Shown: positions 26,643 to 34,609, counted from the first letter of the stretch. The stretch is DNA of 34,609 bases from Oscillospiraceae bacterium (GCA_015066045.1 SVPD01000023.1:1-34609); one strand, 5' to 3'. Made by a program: numbers and translations. The notes: a model not told the origin generated them from the letters alone.

Positions 26643-28307
26643 TTATGCATCCTTGTTAAGAAGAGAGCCTAATTCCAGCTCACCCTTAAGAAGCTTGGTA
26701 AGAATCTCGAAAATCATTTTGAACCAACGCATCATAGAAACGAGAATTGATTCTGTGGTGGGCTCATCCTCTGCCAGAGAATACCAGTCATAATCCTCAC
26801 AGTTTTCCGTGGTGAGAGGCTCATAGGTTCTCGTCTCCTCATAGAATCTCATAAATGTGGGATACTGTGCATAAGAATCGACTGTCATATCCTTGCTTCT
26901 GAGGAACTGAAGACCTATCGCATCGCTGAGCTCCCAGCAGTCATGGTGTGCATTCTTTATTACCCATGTGGTCTCGGGGAAAATACAGGTGGAGGTATTT
27001 ATCTTTCTGTCCGCAGAAATATACTTTTCGTCCACACCTGCGATATCTTTATCTGAAAGCACCGTGTTTATGTCTGCGCAGGTAACACCAAAGGCGGCAT
27101 CCTTTACTGAAACAAGAGAATCGGTCATATCGTGCATGCTTTCGATAAAGGGAACATTCATATAACCGTATTTAGCAGAAACACCGATACGGATACCGTA
27201 ATCCTCGCTGAAGGTTTTATAAAGCTCAGGCAGCTTAGATGTTACCTTTTCTCTGTATTCTTTGATTTTTCTGATGACACCGGGATAAGCCTCCTGTGCC
27301 TCCTCGCTGCCGAACATAACGTCGAGAGCAGCATCAAAGTCTTCCTCATAAACGCAGGTCCAGTAATTGACCTGTGTAGCTATACCCGTAGCGAAGCAAA
27401 GGGCAGGCAGCAGAGATTTGTAAAGCTTTTCGTAAAGCCCCTCTACACCGTCAAGAAGCATATCAGCAGTACCGGTCTTAGTGAACAGATCGAGAGTTTT
27501 GAAAACGATTTCGTTTGTAAGGCCTGTAAGAGTAAAGCCCTGACCTACATCGAGAGCATCGCACTGCTCGAGCTGGCCGAGATATCTCTGCACATAAGCA
27601 GCGTCAAACTCTACCTTTCCGCTGAAAGCGTCACTTACAACGGCTGTACCGTTAGAAAGGACATCGGTGAACATAACTCTGGCCACATCTTTTTTACTGC
27701 CGTATTTTTCCAAGTATGCCATAGCCAGAGAGCCGCCGAAGCATCTTACGTAAATACATACCTGACTTTTACCTGTAGCAGCCTTTATGTTCTGGATGTA
27801 TTCATCCAGTCTGTCTACATGGTCATAAGGAGAAAGTCTCCAGTCAAAGCAGAACTCATAATCATAAAGGTTATAATACTTAGTGTCTGTTTTGGACTTT
27901 GCCTCAGACTGCTTCAATCTTTCCTGAGATACGCCCACGCCCTCGGGAGAATTACCCTCCGAGTCAAGAGCCGCATTTTTGAAAAGCGGAGCGACTTCAT
28001 CGTAGATTGCTCTGCCGTAAGTGTCCCATTTGTCGAAAATAAGACCTTCCGTAAGCAGAGGAAGAAGGATGTTTACCGCTGCCTCCACGATAGCATCCTT
28101 ATCCACACCGGCTATGCCGTCCTCGCCCTCGCCCATCATATCCTCCAGGCGGGCACCTACGGGATTTCCGTCAGGACCGTAGATGGTCTCACCGTTACCT
28201 CTTATGTAAACGATGGGTAGCCTTTCCTCCGTCACTGCAGATGCGCAGGGTGCCATCAGAGTGAAAAGCATAACAAGTGCCAGAATAACTGAAATTAACT
28301 TTTTCAT
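26643..28307 (-). CDS. Secreted LCAT-like alpha/beta hydrolase with Cys at the nucleophile position and an amphipathic tail
   Basis: Exported protein of 554 residues. The signal peptide MKKLISVILALVMLFTLMAP is cut near ASA-VTE. The strand LPIVYIRGNGE fits an oxyanion region; FDWRLSPYDHV (Asp155-Trp156-Arg157) matches the DWR motif of lecithin:cholesterol acyltransferase-like enzymes; the nucleophile elbow reads YVRCFGGS, putting Cys189 where the family has Ser in GHSMGG; a His pair (454-455) in KNAHHDCWEL fits the catalytic His. So it is either a cysteine-dependent hydrolase/acyltransferase or a non-catalytic relative. After an acidic DEPTTES linker the C-terminus is the helix SMMRWFKMIFEILTKLLKG. 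The ATG at 28307 has AAAGAGG about 10 bases upstream. It is divergent from the secreted SGNH esterase, and the two promoters share a 327-bp gap. Confidence 0.75.
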   Translation of the reverse strand: MKKLISVILALVMLFTLMAPCASAVTEERLPIVYIRGNGETIYGPDGNPVGARLEDMMGEGEDGIAGVDKDAIVEAAVNILLPLLTEGLIFDKWDTYGRAIYDEVAPLFKNAALDSEGNSPEGVGVSQERLKQSEAKSKTDTKYYNLYDYEFCFDWRLSPYDHVDRLDEYIQNIKAATGKSQVCIYVRCFGGSLAMAYLEKYGSKKDVARVMFTDVLSNGTAVVSDAFSGKVEFDAAYVQRYLGQLEQCDALDVGQGFTLTGLTNEIVFKTLDLFTKTGTADMLLDGVEGLYEKLYKSLLPALCFATGIATQVNYWTCVYEEDFDAALDVMFGSEEAQEAYPGVIRKIKEYREKVTSKLPELYKTFSEDYGIRIGVSAKYGYMNVPFIESMHDMTDSLVSVKDAAFGVTCADINTVLSDKDIAGVDEKYISADRKINTSTCIFPETTWVIKNAHHDCWELSDAIGLQFLRSKDMTVDSYAQYPTFMRFYEETRTYEPLTTENCEDYDWYSLAEDEPTTESILVSMMRWFKMIFEILTKLLKGELELGSLLNKDA

Positions 28308-28341
28308 AACACATTGCCTCTTTCCTTTTTATTTCTATGTT

Positions 28342-28370
28342 ATTATACCATTAACATTTTGTTAAAACAA
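28342..28370 (-). promoter_or_regulatory. Sigma-A promoter of the LCAT-like gene
   Basis: Minus strand: TTGTTT (28370-28365), 17-bp spacer, TATAAT (28347-28342). Confidence 0.75.
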
Positions 28371-28553
28371 TGTCTTTTCTGCAAAATAAAAAATATAATT
28401 TTTCCGTCAAAATTATGCAACAATACGACATTTTCTCAGTATGTGGTGCAGCAAACGAAGCAAAATCGAGACTGAAAAAGCCTTTTTTTCTTTATTGTAT
28501 AAAGGATTTTTCCGTCATCGCAAAAAAATCCTCTGCTCACTCATCTGATTCTC

Positions 28554-28582
28554 TTGACTTAAAGGCACTGTTATGATATTAT
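28554..28582 (+). promoter_or_regulatory. Sigma-A promoter of the secreted SGNH esterase gene
   Basis: TTGACT (28554-28559), 17-bp spacer, TATTAT (28577-28582). Confidence 0.8.
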
Positions 28583-28634
28583 CTATAGCGGCTTAACAAA
28601 GTCTTAATATTTATTAATACACGGAGGTAAGAAA

Positions 28635-30101
28635 ATGAGAAAATTTATCAGAAAAACACTCGCAACAGGCCTCGCACTGTTAATGCTTTCAGGCTCCTTC
28701 GTATGCTTTGCTGCAGGCCTTAATCAGGATGCGGTGGCAGCACACTACGGACAGTACGAAAACTATGTTCTTCTCGGTGACAGTGTAGCCTGCGGCTACC
28801 GTGACGAGGTGAGCGAAAACGACGCACATTTCAACGACCTGTACAATGAAACCACCTACTGCAGAGTTCCCGGCTCTTATGCCGATGTTATCGCCAATGC
28901 CATTATCGCTGACAAGTCCATGACCGCTTTAGCAGGTCCCGGCTACAGAACCATCGAAATGCGCTATATGTTAGAGGACGATTTCAAAGAAACCTGCACA
29001 GACGAATATCTTTTCTGGCCCAGCCACCTTTATGCCTATCAGGACCAGTACTGCGCAGAGTGCGGTGAATATCTTCTTCCCGGCTCAGAGCATTTCAGAA
29101 AGCAGTTTAAGGAAGCTATCGCAGAAGCAGACCTCATCACTCTCGGCATCGGAGGTAACGACTGGGGTGCTTATCTTCGCTGGGTTATAGAAAAAATACT
29201 CAGAGATGAAAACGTAGCTGACCAATACATCAACGATCTGGCAGAGGCATTCAAGGCAGGTCCCTTTGACCTTGCCACTATCGAAAAGGCAGTGGAGATC
29301 GCACACATCGCAGGTGCTCTTCCCGCCCTTCTTATGGCTCTTCCCGAGGCTCTCGAATACGGTCTGAGCAATTTCTACACCAACTGGGACATTATGATTC
29401 AGGACATTTATGACCTTAATCCCGATGTAACTCTTATGGTAGTCGGTATGAGCGATAACAGCCTCAAGGGTAAATACTACGACTATAACGGTGTAGAGGG
29501 CGAAAAGATTCCCGTAGCCGAAACCAACGAAGCAACCGCACAGGCAATGACACTCATCGTCGATTTCATTATGGGCGTAGGCAATGCTCCCATGATAGAG
29601 GGTGCCAAAAATTTCGGCTATACCTATGTAGACACCGACGGTACCACCTATGTTGACAGTCATCCCGATGCTGCAGGCCACGAATTTATAGCAAACAAGA
29701 TTATCGAAGCACTCCCCAGCAAGGAAATCTACGGCAAATACTCTGATGTTACTCCCGGAAATAAATACTACAGTGACATCGAATTCTGCCTCTTAAACGG
29801 TATTCTTGCACCCAAATCGGAAACCGAATTCGGTGTGAACGAAGTTCTCACCAGAGGCGAGCTTATCAATGCGGTAAATGTCTTAAACGGCAGCGATGAC
29901 AGAAGTGAGGACAGCGGTGAGGTCGGAGCTATAGCCTTCGCAATTACGCTTCTCGGCGCATCGGTTAAAAAAGGCTTTGTAACCTTCTTTAAGGCCTTCA
30001 CTCTTACCTATAAGATTCTCGCATCAAAGAGCTTCAATGTCGGTGCAGAAATCACCAAGGCAGAGGCTGCATACTATCTCAATCAGCTTTTCGGAGCATA
30101 A
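28635..30101 (+). CDS. Secreted SGNH/GDSL-type esterase with SLH-like C-terminal region
   Basis: Exported esterase or lipase of 488 residues. Signal peptide MRKFIRKTLATGLALLMLSG, cut near CFA-AGL. Block I is VLLGDSVACGY (Ser50), block III is GIGGNDWG (Asn175) and block V is VDSHPDAAGH (Asp341, His343), so the catalytic set is complete. An insertion around residues 135-160 carries CAECG. From about residue 365 the protein has one S-layer-homology-like segment: YYSDIEFCLLNGILAP, then LTRGELINAVNVL, with a second half AEITKAEAAYYLNQLFGA at the end. Between the halves lies a hydrophobic helical insertion (GAIAFAITLLGASVKKGFV). The SLH part suggests attachment to wall polymers. The ATG at 28635 follows GGAGGT. 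Confidence 0.85.
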   Translation: MRKFIRKTLATGLALLMLSGSFVCFAAGLNQDAVAAHYGQYENYVLLGDSVACGYRDEVSENDAHFNDLYNETTYCRVPGSYADVIANAIIADKSMTALAGPGYRTIEMRYMLEDDFKETCTDEYLFWPSHLYAYQDQYCAECGEYLLPGSEHFRKQFKEAIAEADLITLGIGGNDWGAYLRWVIEKILRDENVADQYINDLAEAFKAGPFDLATIEKAVEIAHIAGALPALLMALPEALEYGLSNFYTNWDIMIQDIYDLNPDVTLMVVGMSDNSLKGKYYDYNGVEGEKIPVAETNEATAQAMTLIVDFIMGVGNAPMIEGAKNFGYTYVDTDGTTYVDSHPDAAGHEFIANKIIEALPSKEIYGKYSDVTPGNKYYSDIEFCLLNGILAPKSETEFGVNEVLTRGELINAVNVLNGSDDRSEDSGEVGAIAFAITLLGASVKKGFVTFFKAFTLTYKILASKSFNVGAEITKAEAAYYLNQLFGA

Positions 30102-30131
30102 GAGCAAAATAAAAATCTCATCTCCAGTTAA

Positions 30132-30406
30132 CGCCGACGAGTGGTAAGGAAGTATTTGTTTCTCGAACAAAAATCCCTGTATTTTTGCGGGGAAGCCTCG
30201 CAAGGCGACAGCCTTGCTGCGTTTTGTGGCTTCAATACAAGAAATTTTCAGTTCTTACGAAACTGCGAAGTACTTTAAAATGCGAAATAGCTTTGCAAGA
30301 AAAGGCAAAAATCACCGATAATGCTGACGCATATCGGTGATTTTTAACGCATTATTATGATGTTATTTCACATTTTAAAGAAATGCTTCCTTTCCACTCG
30401 TCGGCG
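30132..30406. mobile_element. 275-bp inverted-repeat element (MITE-like)
   Basis: Ends are CGCCGACGAGTGGTAAGGAA (from 30132) and its reverse complement with single mismatches (to 30406): 29 end positions with 3 differences. It has no ORF. Inside is a perfect 14-bp hairpin, AAAAATCACCGATA / TATCGGTGATTTTT, at 30307-30345. The element sits between the esterase stop codon and what looks like that gene's own terminator at 30410-30451, as if inserted there. I see no convincing target duplication (TTAA on the left, AATAA on the right). Confidence 0.7.
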
Positions 30407-30409
30407 AAT

Positions 30410-30453
30410 AAAGCGGAGTGTTCCTGTGTCAGCACAGTAGCATTCCGCTTTTT
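30410..30453 (+). terminator. Intrinsic terminator, probably the original one of the SGNH esterase
   Basis: AAAGCGGAGTG (30410-30420) pairs with CATTCCGCTTT (30441-30451) with one G-T pair, followed by more T. Confidence 0.75.
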
Positions 30454-30491
30454 CATTTGCCTGCGATAAAAAGAAAGTGACTTTATTTTCC

Positions 30492-30520
30492 TTTACATAC
30501 CGCACTTTTTATGATATTCT
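30492..30520 (+). promoter_or_regulatory. Probable sigma-A promoter of the six-hairpin glycosidase gene
   Basis: TTTACA (30492-30497), 17-bp spacer, TATTCT (30515-30520). The predicted transcript begins inside the left arm of the inverted repeat that starts at 30521. Confidence 0.6.
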
Positions 30521-30671
30521 TTAGGGTGGCGAGCATAATCTGAACCCCGTTTTTTACGGGATTTTTGGATATTGAGGGTGCCGACAGGCTGACGCCTTTC
30601 AAAACCGAAATGCCGAAAAGCTGCGAAAATTCACGCTTTTGGGCGGGTTCGGATTATACTCGTCACCCTAA
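30521..30671 (+). promoter_or_regulatory. Strongly folded 151-base leader with 27-bp terminal arms
   Basis: Left arm 30521-30547 starts TTAGGGTGGCGAGCATAATC; right arm 30645-30671 is its reverse complement except for three transitions, two of which keep G-U pairing in RNA. The loop holds further hairpins: CCCGT-TTTTT-ACGGG, AGGC-TGAC-GCCT, and a longer one from GCCGAAAAGC to GCTTTTGGGC. It ends 18 bases before the ribosome binding site of the glycosidase gene. It could be a regulatory leader or a MITE with TA-type ends that landed there; I match it to no known riboswitch class. Confidence 0.65.
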
Positions 30672-30702
30672 CCAAGTAAGTTTAACTGCAAGGAGAATTC
30701 TG

Positions 30703-32121
30703 ATGAGAAAAAAAGTTCCTCTCAGGCTCAGCACACAGGAGTCCGACATTGCCCGCTGCTTTGATGCCGCCATACACAATGCAGTCAATATAAATACCGT
30801 GCGCTGCCGTTACAGACGCTATAACAAAACAGGACTTTTAAGCCACCGCTATATGCTCCGTGCAGGCAGAAACTATAAAACGCCCTGGACACGTGACGCT
30901 TCGGTCAATACCTGGCAGGCTATGAATTTCATCTTCCCCGAGGTATCTCGTACCACTCTTTTTGCAGTCTGCGATGTCAACGGAAGGGGTGAGCCTGTAA
31001 TTCAGCCTGATGTTCAGACCTGGGATCAGATAGTGTGGTCCGTAGGCGCATATAACTATTATCTTGCCACGGGCGACGAGGACTTTCTCAGCGTTGCCCA
31101 CGGAATAATCGGCAGAGCTCTCCGGACTCACCGTAAAAACAGGTTCAACGTAAAGTTCGGCCTTTTCGTCGGAGGCTCATTTTTTAACGACGGGATTTCC
31201 GGCTATCCCCTGTCCTGTCATCAGTCGGGGCTGAAGGATTCCTTTGCACCGTCTCATCCTGCAGTGGAAACAATAATGTGTCTCAGCACAAACTGTCTTT
31301 ATTGCGAGGCGTACCGCATTTACGGAAAGATTTCGGAGCATCTCGGATTCAGGGAAAAAGCAGAGGAGGCACGGGCATACCACAGAGAACTGAAAGCTGC
31401 AGTCAACCGTCTTTTCTGGAGCGACAGCCTTAACCGTTACAGATATATTATTTTTCCTGACGGCAAGACTGATAATTCTCAGGAGCTTAGCGGACACGCC
31501 CTTGCCGTGCTTTTCGACATCTGTCCCGAAGAAAAAAAGAGGATGATTTTCGAAAGCCTCGTGATTTCCGATGCGGGTGCAGCTTCAATCCTGCCGCCCT
31601 TTGAGGGGCTTTACGGTGATGATAAGCCCGGCAGACACAACAATGTGATATGGCCCTTTCTGAACGGTCTGATAATCGAGGCGGCAGCGAAATGCGGTCT
31701 TTACGATTTCGTCGGCGAAGAGACAGAAAGAATAACCCGCCTGTTCAGAGGTAGCAAATACAGACTGTTTGAAATTTACAGTCCATATACGGGAAAGGCC
31801 TTCGGGGGCTGGCAGACAGGCAGAGTGTGGGATTCCTGCCGTGACCAGACCTGGTCAGCCACCTGCTATATCGGGGCATTTATTCACGGAGTTTTCGGAA
31901 TTAGTACAGAGGAAAAAGGCATCCGCTTTGCACCCTGCGTTCCCGAAAGGCTGAAAGACTCTGAGCTATCGGGAATTAAAATCAGAGGTCAGTATTTTTC
32001 GGTTAAGCTACACGGGTACGGTAATAAAATCCATAAATTCTTCCTTGACGGTAAAGAGTGTGAGCCCTTTGCAGAGTGGGACGGTAAAGCTCATCGGGTT
32101 GAGATAATTATGGCCTGCTGA
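30703..32121 (+). CDS. Six-hairpin (alpha/alpha)6 glycosidase, GH63/MGH1-like
   Basis: Cytoplasmic glycoside hydrolase of 472 residues (no signal peptide). The start is the ATG at 30703 behind AAGGAG (30690-30695); the frame is open further upstream, but that part reads through the folded leader. Features of the (alpha/alpha)6 barrel: NYKTPWTRDASVNTWQAM with a Thr-Arg-Asp usual at the first catalytic loop, the WDQIVWSVGAYNYYLATGD helix pair, SFFNDGISGYP, HNNVIWPFLNGLIIEAA and DQTWSATCYIGAFIHGVFG near the end. A short beta domain closes the protein (LSGIKIRGQYFSVKLHGYG). The family includes alpha-glucosidases, mannosidases and glucosylglycerate hydrolases, so the exact sugar is open. Single gene with a perfect terminator. 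Confidence 0.75.
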   Translation: MRKKVPLRLSTQESDIARCFDAAIHNAVNINTVRCRYRRYNKTGLLSHRYMLRAGRNYKTPWTRDASVNTWQAMNFIFPEVSRTTLFAVCDVNGRGEPVIQPDVQTWDQIVWSVGAYNYYLATGDEDFLSVAHGIIGRALRTHRKNRFNVKFGLFVGGSFFNDGISGYPLSCHQSGLKDSFAPSHPAVETIMCLSTNCLYCEAYRIYGKISEHLGFREKAEEARAYHRELKAAVNRLFWSDSLNRYRYIIFPDGKTDNSQELSGHALAVLFDICPEEKKRMIFESLVISDAGAASILPPFEGLYGDDKPGRHNNVIWPFLNGLIIEAAAKCGLYDFVGEETERITRLFRGSKYRLFEIYSPYTGKAFGGWQTGRVWDSCRDQTWSATCYIGAFIHGVFGISTEEKGIRFAPCVPERLKDSELSGIKIRGQYFSVKLHGYGNKIHKFFLDGKECEPFAEWDGKAHRVEIIMAC

Positions 32122-32130
32122 CATAAATGA

Positions 32131-32170
32131 AAACGGGATGTAAAAAACTGACGTTTTTTACATCCCGTTT
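32131..32170. terminator. Bidirectional terminator between the glycosidase and adhesin genes
   Basis: Perfect 18-bp stem AAACGGGATGTAAAAAAC / GTTTTTTACATCCCGTTT with loop TGAC. Confidence 0.92.
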
Positions 32171-32205
32171 GTATTCGGTATAGCCTGTTTATCAGCAAAT
32201 GCTTT

Positions 32206-34317
32206 TTATTTGAACCAGCTTGCAATCCAAGCGAAAAAGTCCCTGAAGGCTTTTATGATTCGCTGAAAGAGGTTAAGAGATTCTTCTGCATCGGGGATTT
32301 CAATATCGGGAATGCCCAATGCTCCTATCAGCATATATCCGTCAACGGTAACTCTGACATAACCGTTTTCGTCCGTTTTCACGGCCTTACCGTTTATATA
32401 GAAGGTAAAGGGATCTCCGAAAACATCGTTGGCTCTTATTATCAGCTCTGTGCCTTCAGCAACCTCAAGGTTGGAATTGCCGAACACAATCTGAAAGCTT
32501 TCGCCGCCGTCGAGTGAAACACTGTACCAACCGATTTTTTCAGTCTTGCCGAACACGATGTAATGCTTGGTAGCAGGCTTGGTATTTTCAGGTGCTACCG
32601 TTATCGTAATTTCTTTCTTTACAGAGGGCTTATCCGCTGAAATAACGGTGATAACAGCCGTACCTTCACCCACTGCAACGATGTTGCCTTTTTCATCAAC
32701 GGATGCAACTGACGTATCGCTTGTAGAGAAGATAATTTCTTTATTGGTTGCGTTTTCGGGCTTAACGGTAACGGCGAGCTGAACGGTTTCTCCGGACTTG
32801 AGCTTAAGCTCTTTTTCTGCTTCGGGAATTTCTATGTCCTGAACAGGAATGTTTGCAAGCTCAGCAATGAAATATGTATTTTTGGTGGCACTGACAGAGG
32901 TTACACCCTCGCTCATACCTACAAGAGACTGAGATTTTTCTCGTCCGCCCTCCGGATCATAAAAGTATGCACCCTTTGAAAGCTTCTGCTTTCCGTCAAC
33001 AGTAATTTCTATCATATCACCGTCTTTGGCGTGGGTTGTGATTGTATATATGCCATCAATGCACTCAGCCCTGCATTCCGACCTTTCAGTGACTGAAACG
33101 GTTCCGTCTTCATTCTGACTATAGCTTGTGGCGTGGATTTTAAGCTCGTCCTCCTCGTTTCCTCCGCCGTTGAGAGCTATATACATCGTAATATGGTATA
33201 AGCCGTCATCCTCATCAATCAGCTCGGTTTTCACTACCTCAAGCTCGGAAATGACAATCTGGTCATGAGACGGAGTTACGGGTTCTAAATTACAGAGATA
33301 TTCCGCAAGAGTGTTTACACGGTACTGTACACGGGTGTCAAAGGTTCTCGTTCTTTTTCCGGGGTACCACTCCCACATTTCATTTGTGTAATCGTGGAGA
33401 GGAGTAAAATATATGCCCGTATTTCTCGGTATGTCAATCGAGGCAAAATACTCAAGTCCCTCAGCTGCGGCATCGTTTACGTTTGCGTAAGACCATACGG
33501 CCATCTGAACGGCTGAAATCAGATCTGCGCGGTTAAGACTGTCAACCAAATCCCCATCCATACCGCTGCTTTTAAGCTTTTCCTTCATTTCGTCCATTGT
33601 AACAAAAGGATAGGAGCTCTCGATGATTGCTCTGATGCTCTGCGCCTCAGCTTCGTCAAAATAGCCACTGTCTTCAAGATTGACCTGCTTATAGTGAGTT
33701 CCGTATTCAAGACCGGTTTCCTTGTCGCAGCAATAGGTAACAATATAGTTACTTTCACCGTAAATATATTCACCGCTCGGAGTCCAGGATGTGGCACCGT
33801 CAGAAGTATCGACGAGAATGAAGGACTGAGGGATGCTGCCTGAAATCATATAGTTTCCGACCTCATAGGCATAGCCCGACTCAGCATCTATGGCTTCATA
33901 TGAGTACTCATTATTAGCGGGGGTAACGGCATACTCCTTTATCAGATAAGAGGTCGGCAGCTCGTCACTGAGCTTTGCAACCAATGAGGAATCAAGCTGA
34001 GCCTTTTCTTCGTCGCTCAAAGCATCATAGGCCTTCTGAGCCTCAGCTCTTTTTTCAAACATATCGGCCACATAAGCTTCATAGCCTGTCCGTGCGCTAT
34101 TGTGTTTGGAAATAGTAGTCGTATTTGTAGTATTGATGTCATAATGTCCGCTGGCGGTATATTTGCTTCTTTTATCCTGCATCTGCTGAAGAGTGTCAAT
34201 ATTCTGCAGCATTTCTTCAACCTGAGAAACAGTAAATTCATCTGCTGCATAAGCACAGGACAAGCCTGTAACAAGCAGGAAAAGAAGACTCACAAAAAAA
34301 CAAACAGTTTTTTTCAT
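32206..34317 (-). CDS. Secreted thioester-domain adhesin with BIG2 domain and amphipathic C-terminal helix
   Basis: Exported surface protein of 703 residues. The start is the ATG at 34317, 8 bases after GGGAGG (34331-34326); an in-frame GTG at 34326 overlaps that site. The signal peptide MKKTVCFFVSLLFLLVTGLS ends near AYA-ADE. Residues about 140-300 look like a thioester domain: YCCDKE (Cys196, next to Cys197) and AVQMAVWSY (Gln271) match the [YF]C and hydrophobic-Q-x-x-hydrophobic-W motifs whose Cys and Gln form an internal thioester that binds host proteins covalently. A beta-sandwich stretch follows, then a BIG2 domain (LKSGETVQLAVTVKPENATN ... GEGTAVITV), a small beta domain, and the helix FQRIIKAFRDFFAWIASWFK as the last 20 residues. 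There is no LPXTG motif or hydrophobic anchor. Likely role: adhesion. Confidence 0.8.
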   Translation of the reverse strand: MKKTVCFFVSLLFLLVTGLSCAYAADEFTVSQVEEMLQNIDTLQQMQDKRSKYTASGHYDINTTNTTTISKHNSARTGYEAYVADMFEKRAEAQKAYDALSDEEKAQLDSSLVAKLSDELPTSYLIKEYAVTPANNEYSYEAIDAESGYAYEVGNYMISGSIPQSFILVDTSDGATSWTPSGEYIYGESNYIVTYCCDKETGLEYGTHYKQVNLEDSGYFDEAEAQSIRAIIESSYPFVTMDEMKEKLKSSGMDGDLVDSLNRADLISAVQMAVWSYANVNDAAAEGLEYFASIDIPRNTGIYFTPLHDYTNEMWEWYPGKRTRTFDTRVQYRVNTLAEYLCNLEPVTPSHDQIVISELEVVKTELIDEDDGLYHITMYIALNGGGNEEDELKIHATSYSQNEDGTVSVTERSECRAECIDGIYTITTHAKDGDMIEITVDGKQKLSKGAYFYDPEGGREKSQSLVGMSEGVTSVSATKNTYFIAELANIPVQDIEIPEAEKELKLKSGETVQLAVTVKPENATNKEIIFSTSDTSVASVDEKGNIVAVGEGTAVITVISADKPSVKKEITITVAPENTKPATKHYIVFGKTEKIGWYSVSLDGGESFQIVFGNSNLEVAEGTELIIRANDVFGDPFTFYINGKAVKTDENGYVRVTVDGYMLIGALGIPDIEIPDAEESLNLFQRIIKAFRDFFAWIASWFK

Positions 34318-34341
34318 AACGAACACCTCCCGATAAGACAG

Positions 34342-34370
34342 ATTATATCACTCCGAAACAAAAAATTCAA
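34342..34370 (-). promoter_or_regulatory. Sigma-A promoter of the thioester-domain adhesin gene
   Basis: Minus strand: TTGAAT (34370-34365), 17-bp spacer, TATAAT (34347-34342). Confidence 0.85.
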
Positions 34371-34491
34371 CATATTAACAAAAAATCAAAAGAATCAGCA
34401 GAGAGATTTTATGTGCGGTTTCGTCAGATTCGCTCCCTCCTTGTTCGAATCTCTGTTATTGATTTCAAAAAAATACCGACACTCGAAGGGC

Positions 34492-34609
34492 GACACTTCA
34501 TAAGGAATTTAAGCCTTAAAATTCGCCATTTTTGCGAATAACTGCGTTAAAAATGCTCGTAATCCGCAAGGATTACTGCGCTTTTTGCCTTGTTCTTCAT
34601 CAAAACTAT
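34492..34609. repeat. Start of a further noncoding repeat, cut by the window end
   Basis: The 22 bases GACACTTCATAAGGAATTTAAG (34492-34513) are identical to 14605-14626. What follows (a CGCAAGG...CTGCG...TTTTG stretch at 34569-34592) loosely resembles the interior of the 275-bp element near 30205. No gene is visible from 34371 to the end. Confidence 0.5.

Larger units (their letters stand above)
28308..28634. other. Divergent promoter region between two secreted hydrolase genes
   Basis: AT-rich 327-bp gap without a gene. It holds the minus-strand promoter at 28342-28370 and the plus-strand promoter at 28554-28582. The 180 bases between them show no clear symmetry or shared operator. Confidence 0.7.

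Noticed and set aside
27132-28220. 362-codon + strand open frame
   Set aside because: Antisense to the secreted LCAT-like gene, whose frame has a signal peptide, family motifs, promoter and terminator. No ribosome binding site or protein-like domain on the opposite strand.
30521-30671. Known riboswitch (TPP, cobalamin, SAM, purine, c-di-GMP, glmS and others)
   Set aside because: I could not find the conserved core sequences of these classes; only the extensive pairing supports a structured leader.

Overview
The window looks like a chromosome segment of a gut anaerobe of the class Clostridia, most likely Oscillospiraceae/Ruminococcaceae-like. The basis is AGGAGG-type ribosome binding sites, textbook sigma-A promoters (several TTGACA/TTGACT, 17 bp, TATAAT), a GTP-type PEP carboxykinase, an intracellular GH2 beta-galactosidase, and many exported proteins with Cys-x-x-Cys repeats, Fn3, BIG2 and SLH-like modules. 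This placement is inference from gene content. I saw no rRNA, tRNA or CRISPR array.

Layout. 1-1,892 (+): a hydrolase cut by the window edge and a secreted esterase. 1,893-2,696: terminator and the first copy of a dispersed noncoding repeat. 2,697-4,484 (-): two paralogous small secreted proteins from a perfect consensus promoter. 4,663-6,453 (-): pckG. 6,645-11,899 (-): two large secreted repeat proteins with a repeat copy between them. 12,187-12,306 (+): a 39-residue amphipathic peptide gene, followed by a tandem repeat array. 13,684-14,403 (-): a histidine phosphatase. 14,704-21,080 (-): a compact phage head operon (terminase small and large subunits, portal, protease, decoration protein, major capsid protein, three connector-type proteins) that stops where tail genes would start; no integrase, repressor, tail or lysis gene is present. 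21,313-21,408 (+): a 31-residue amphipathic peptide gene with a perfect promoter, followed by the largest repeat array. 23,306-26,443 (+): lacZ, then a cloverleaf-shaped palindrome. 26,643-34,317: a secreted LCAT-like hydrolase with Cys in place of the nucleophile Ser (-), a secreted SGNH esterase (+), a six-hairpin glycosidase behind a strongly folded leader (+), and a secreted thioester-domain adhesin (-).

How it fits together. The cytoplasmic genes suggest sugar and gluconeogenic metabolism; the exported proteins suggest surface adhesion and ester or lipid hydrolysis. Four exported proteins end in a short aromatic amphipathic helix, and the two free-standing peptides look like the same kind of helix encoded alone. 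None of the exported proteins has an LPXTG sorting signal, so this helix is a candidate surface-association element. The other notable parts are the intact head-only phage module, the modular roughly 0.7 kb noncoding repeat family (four loci, both orientations, tandem in two) and several large inverted-repeat elements.
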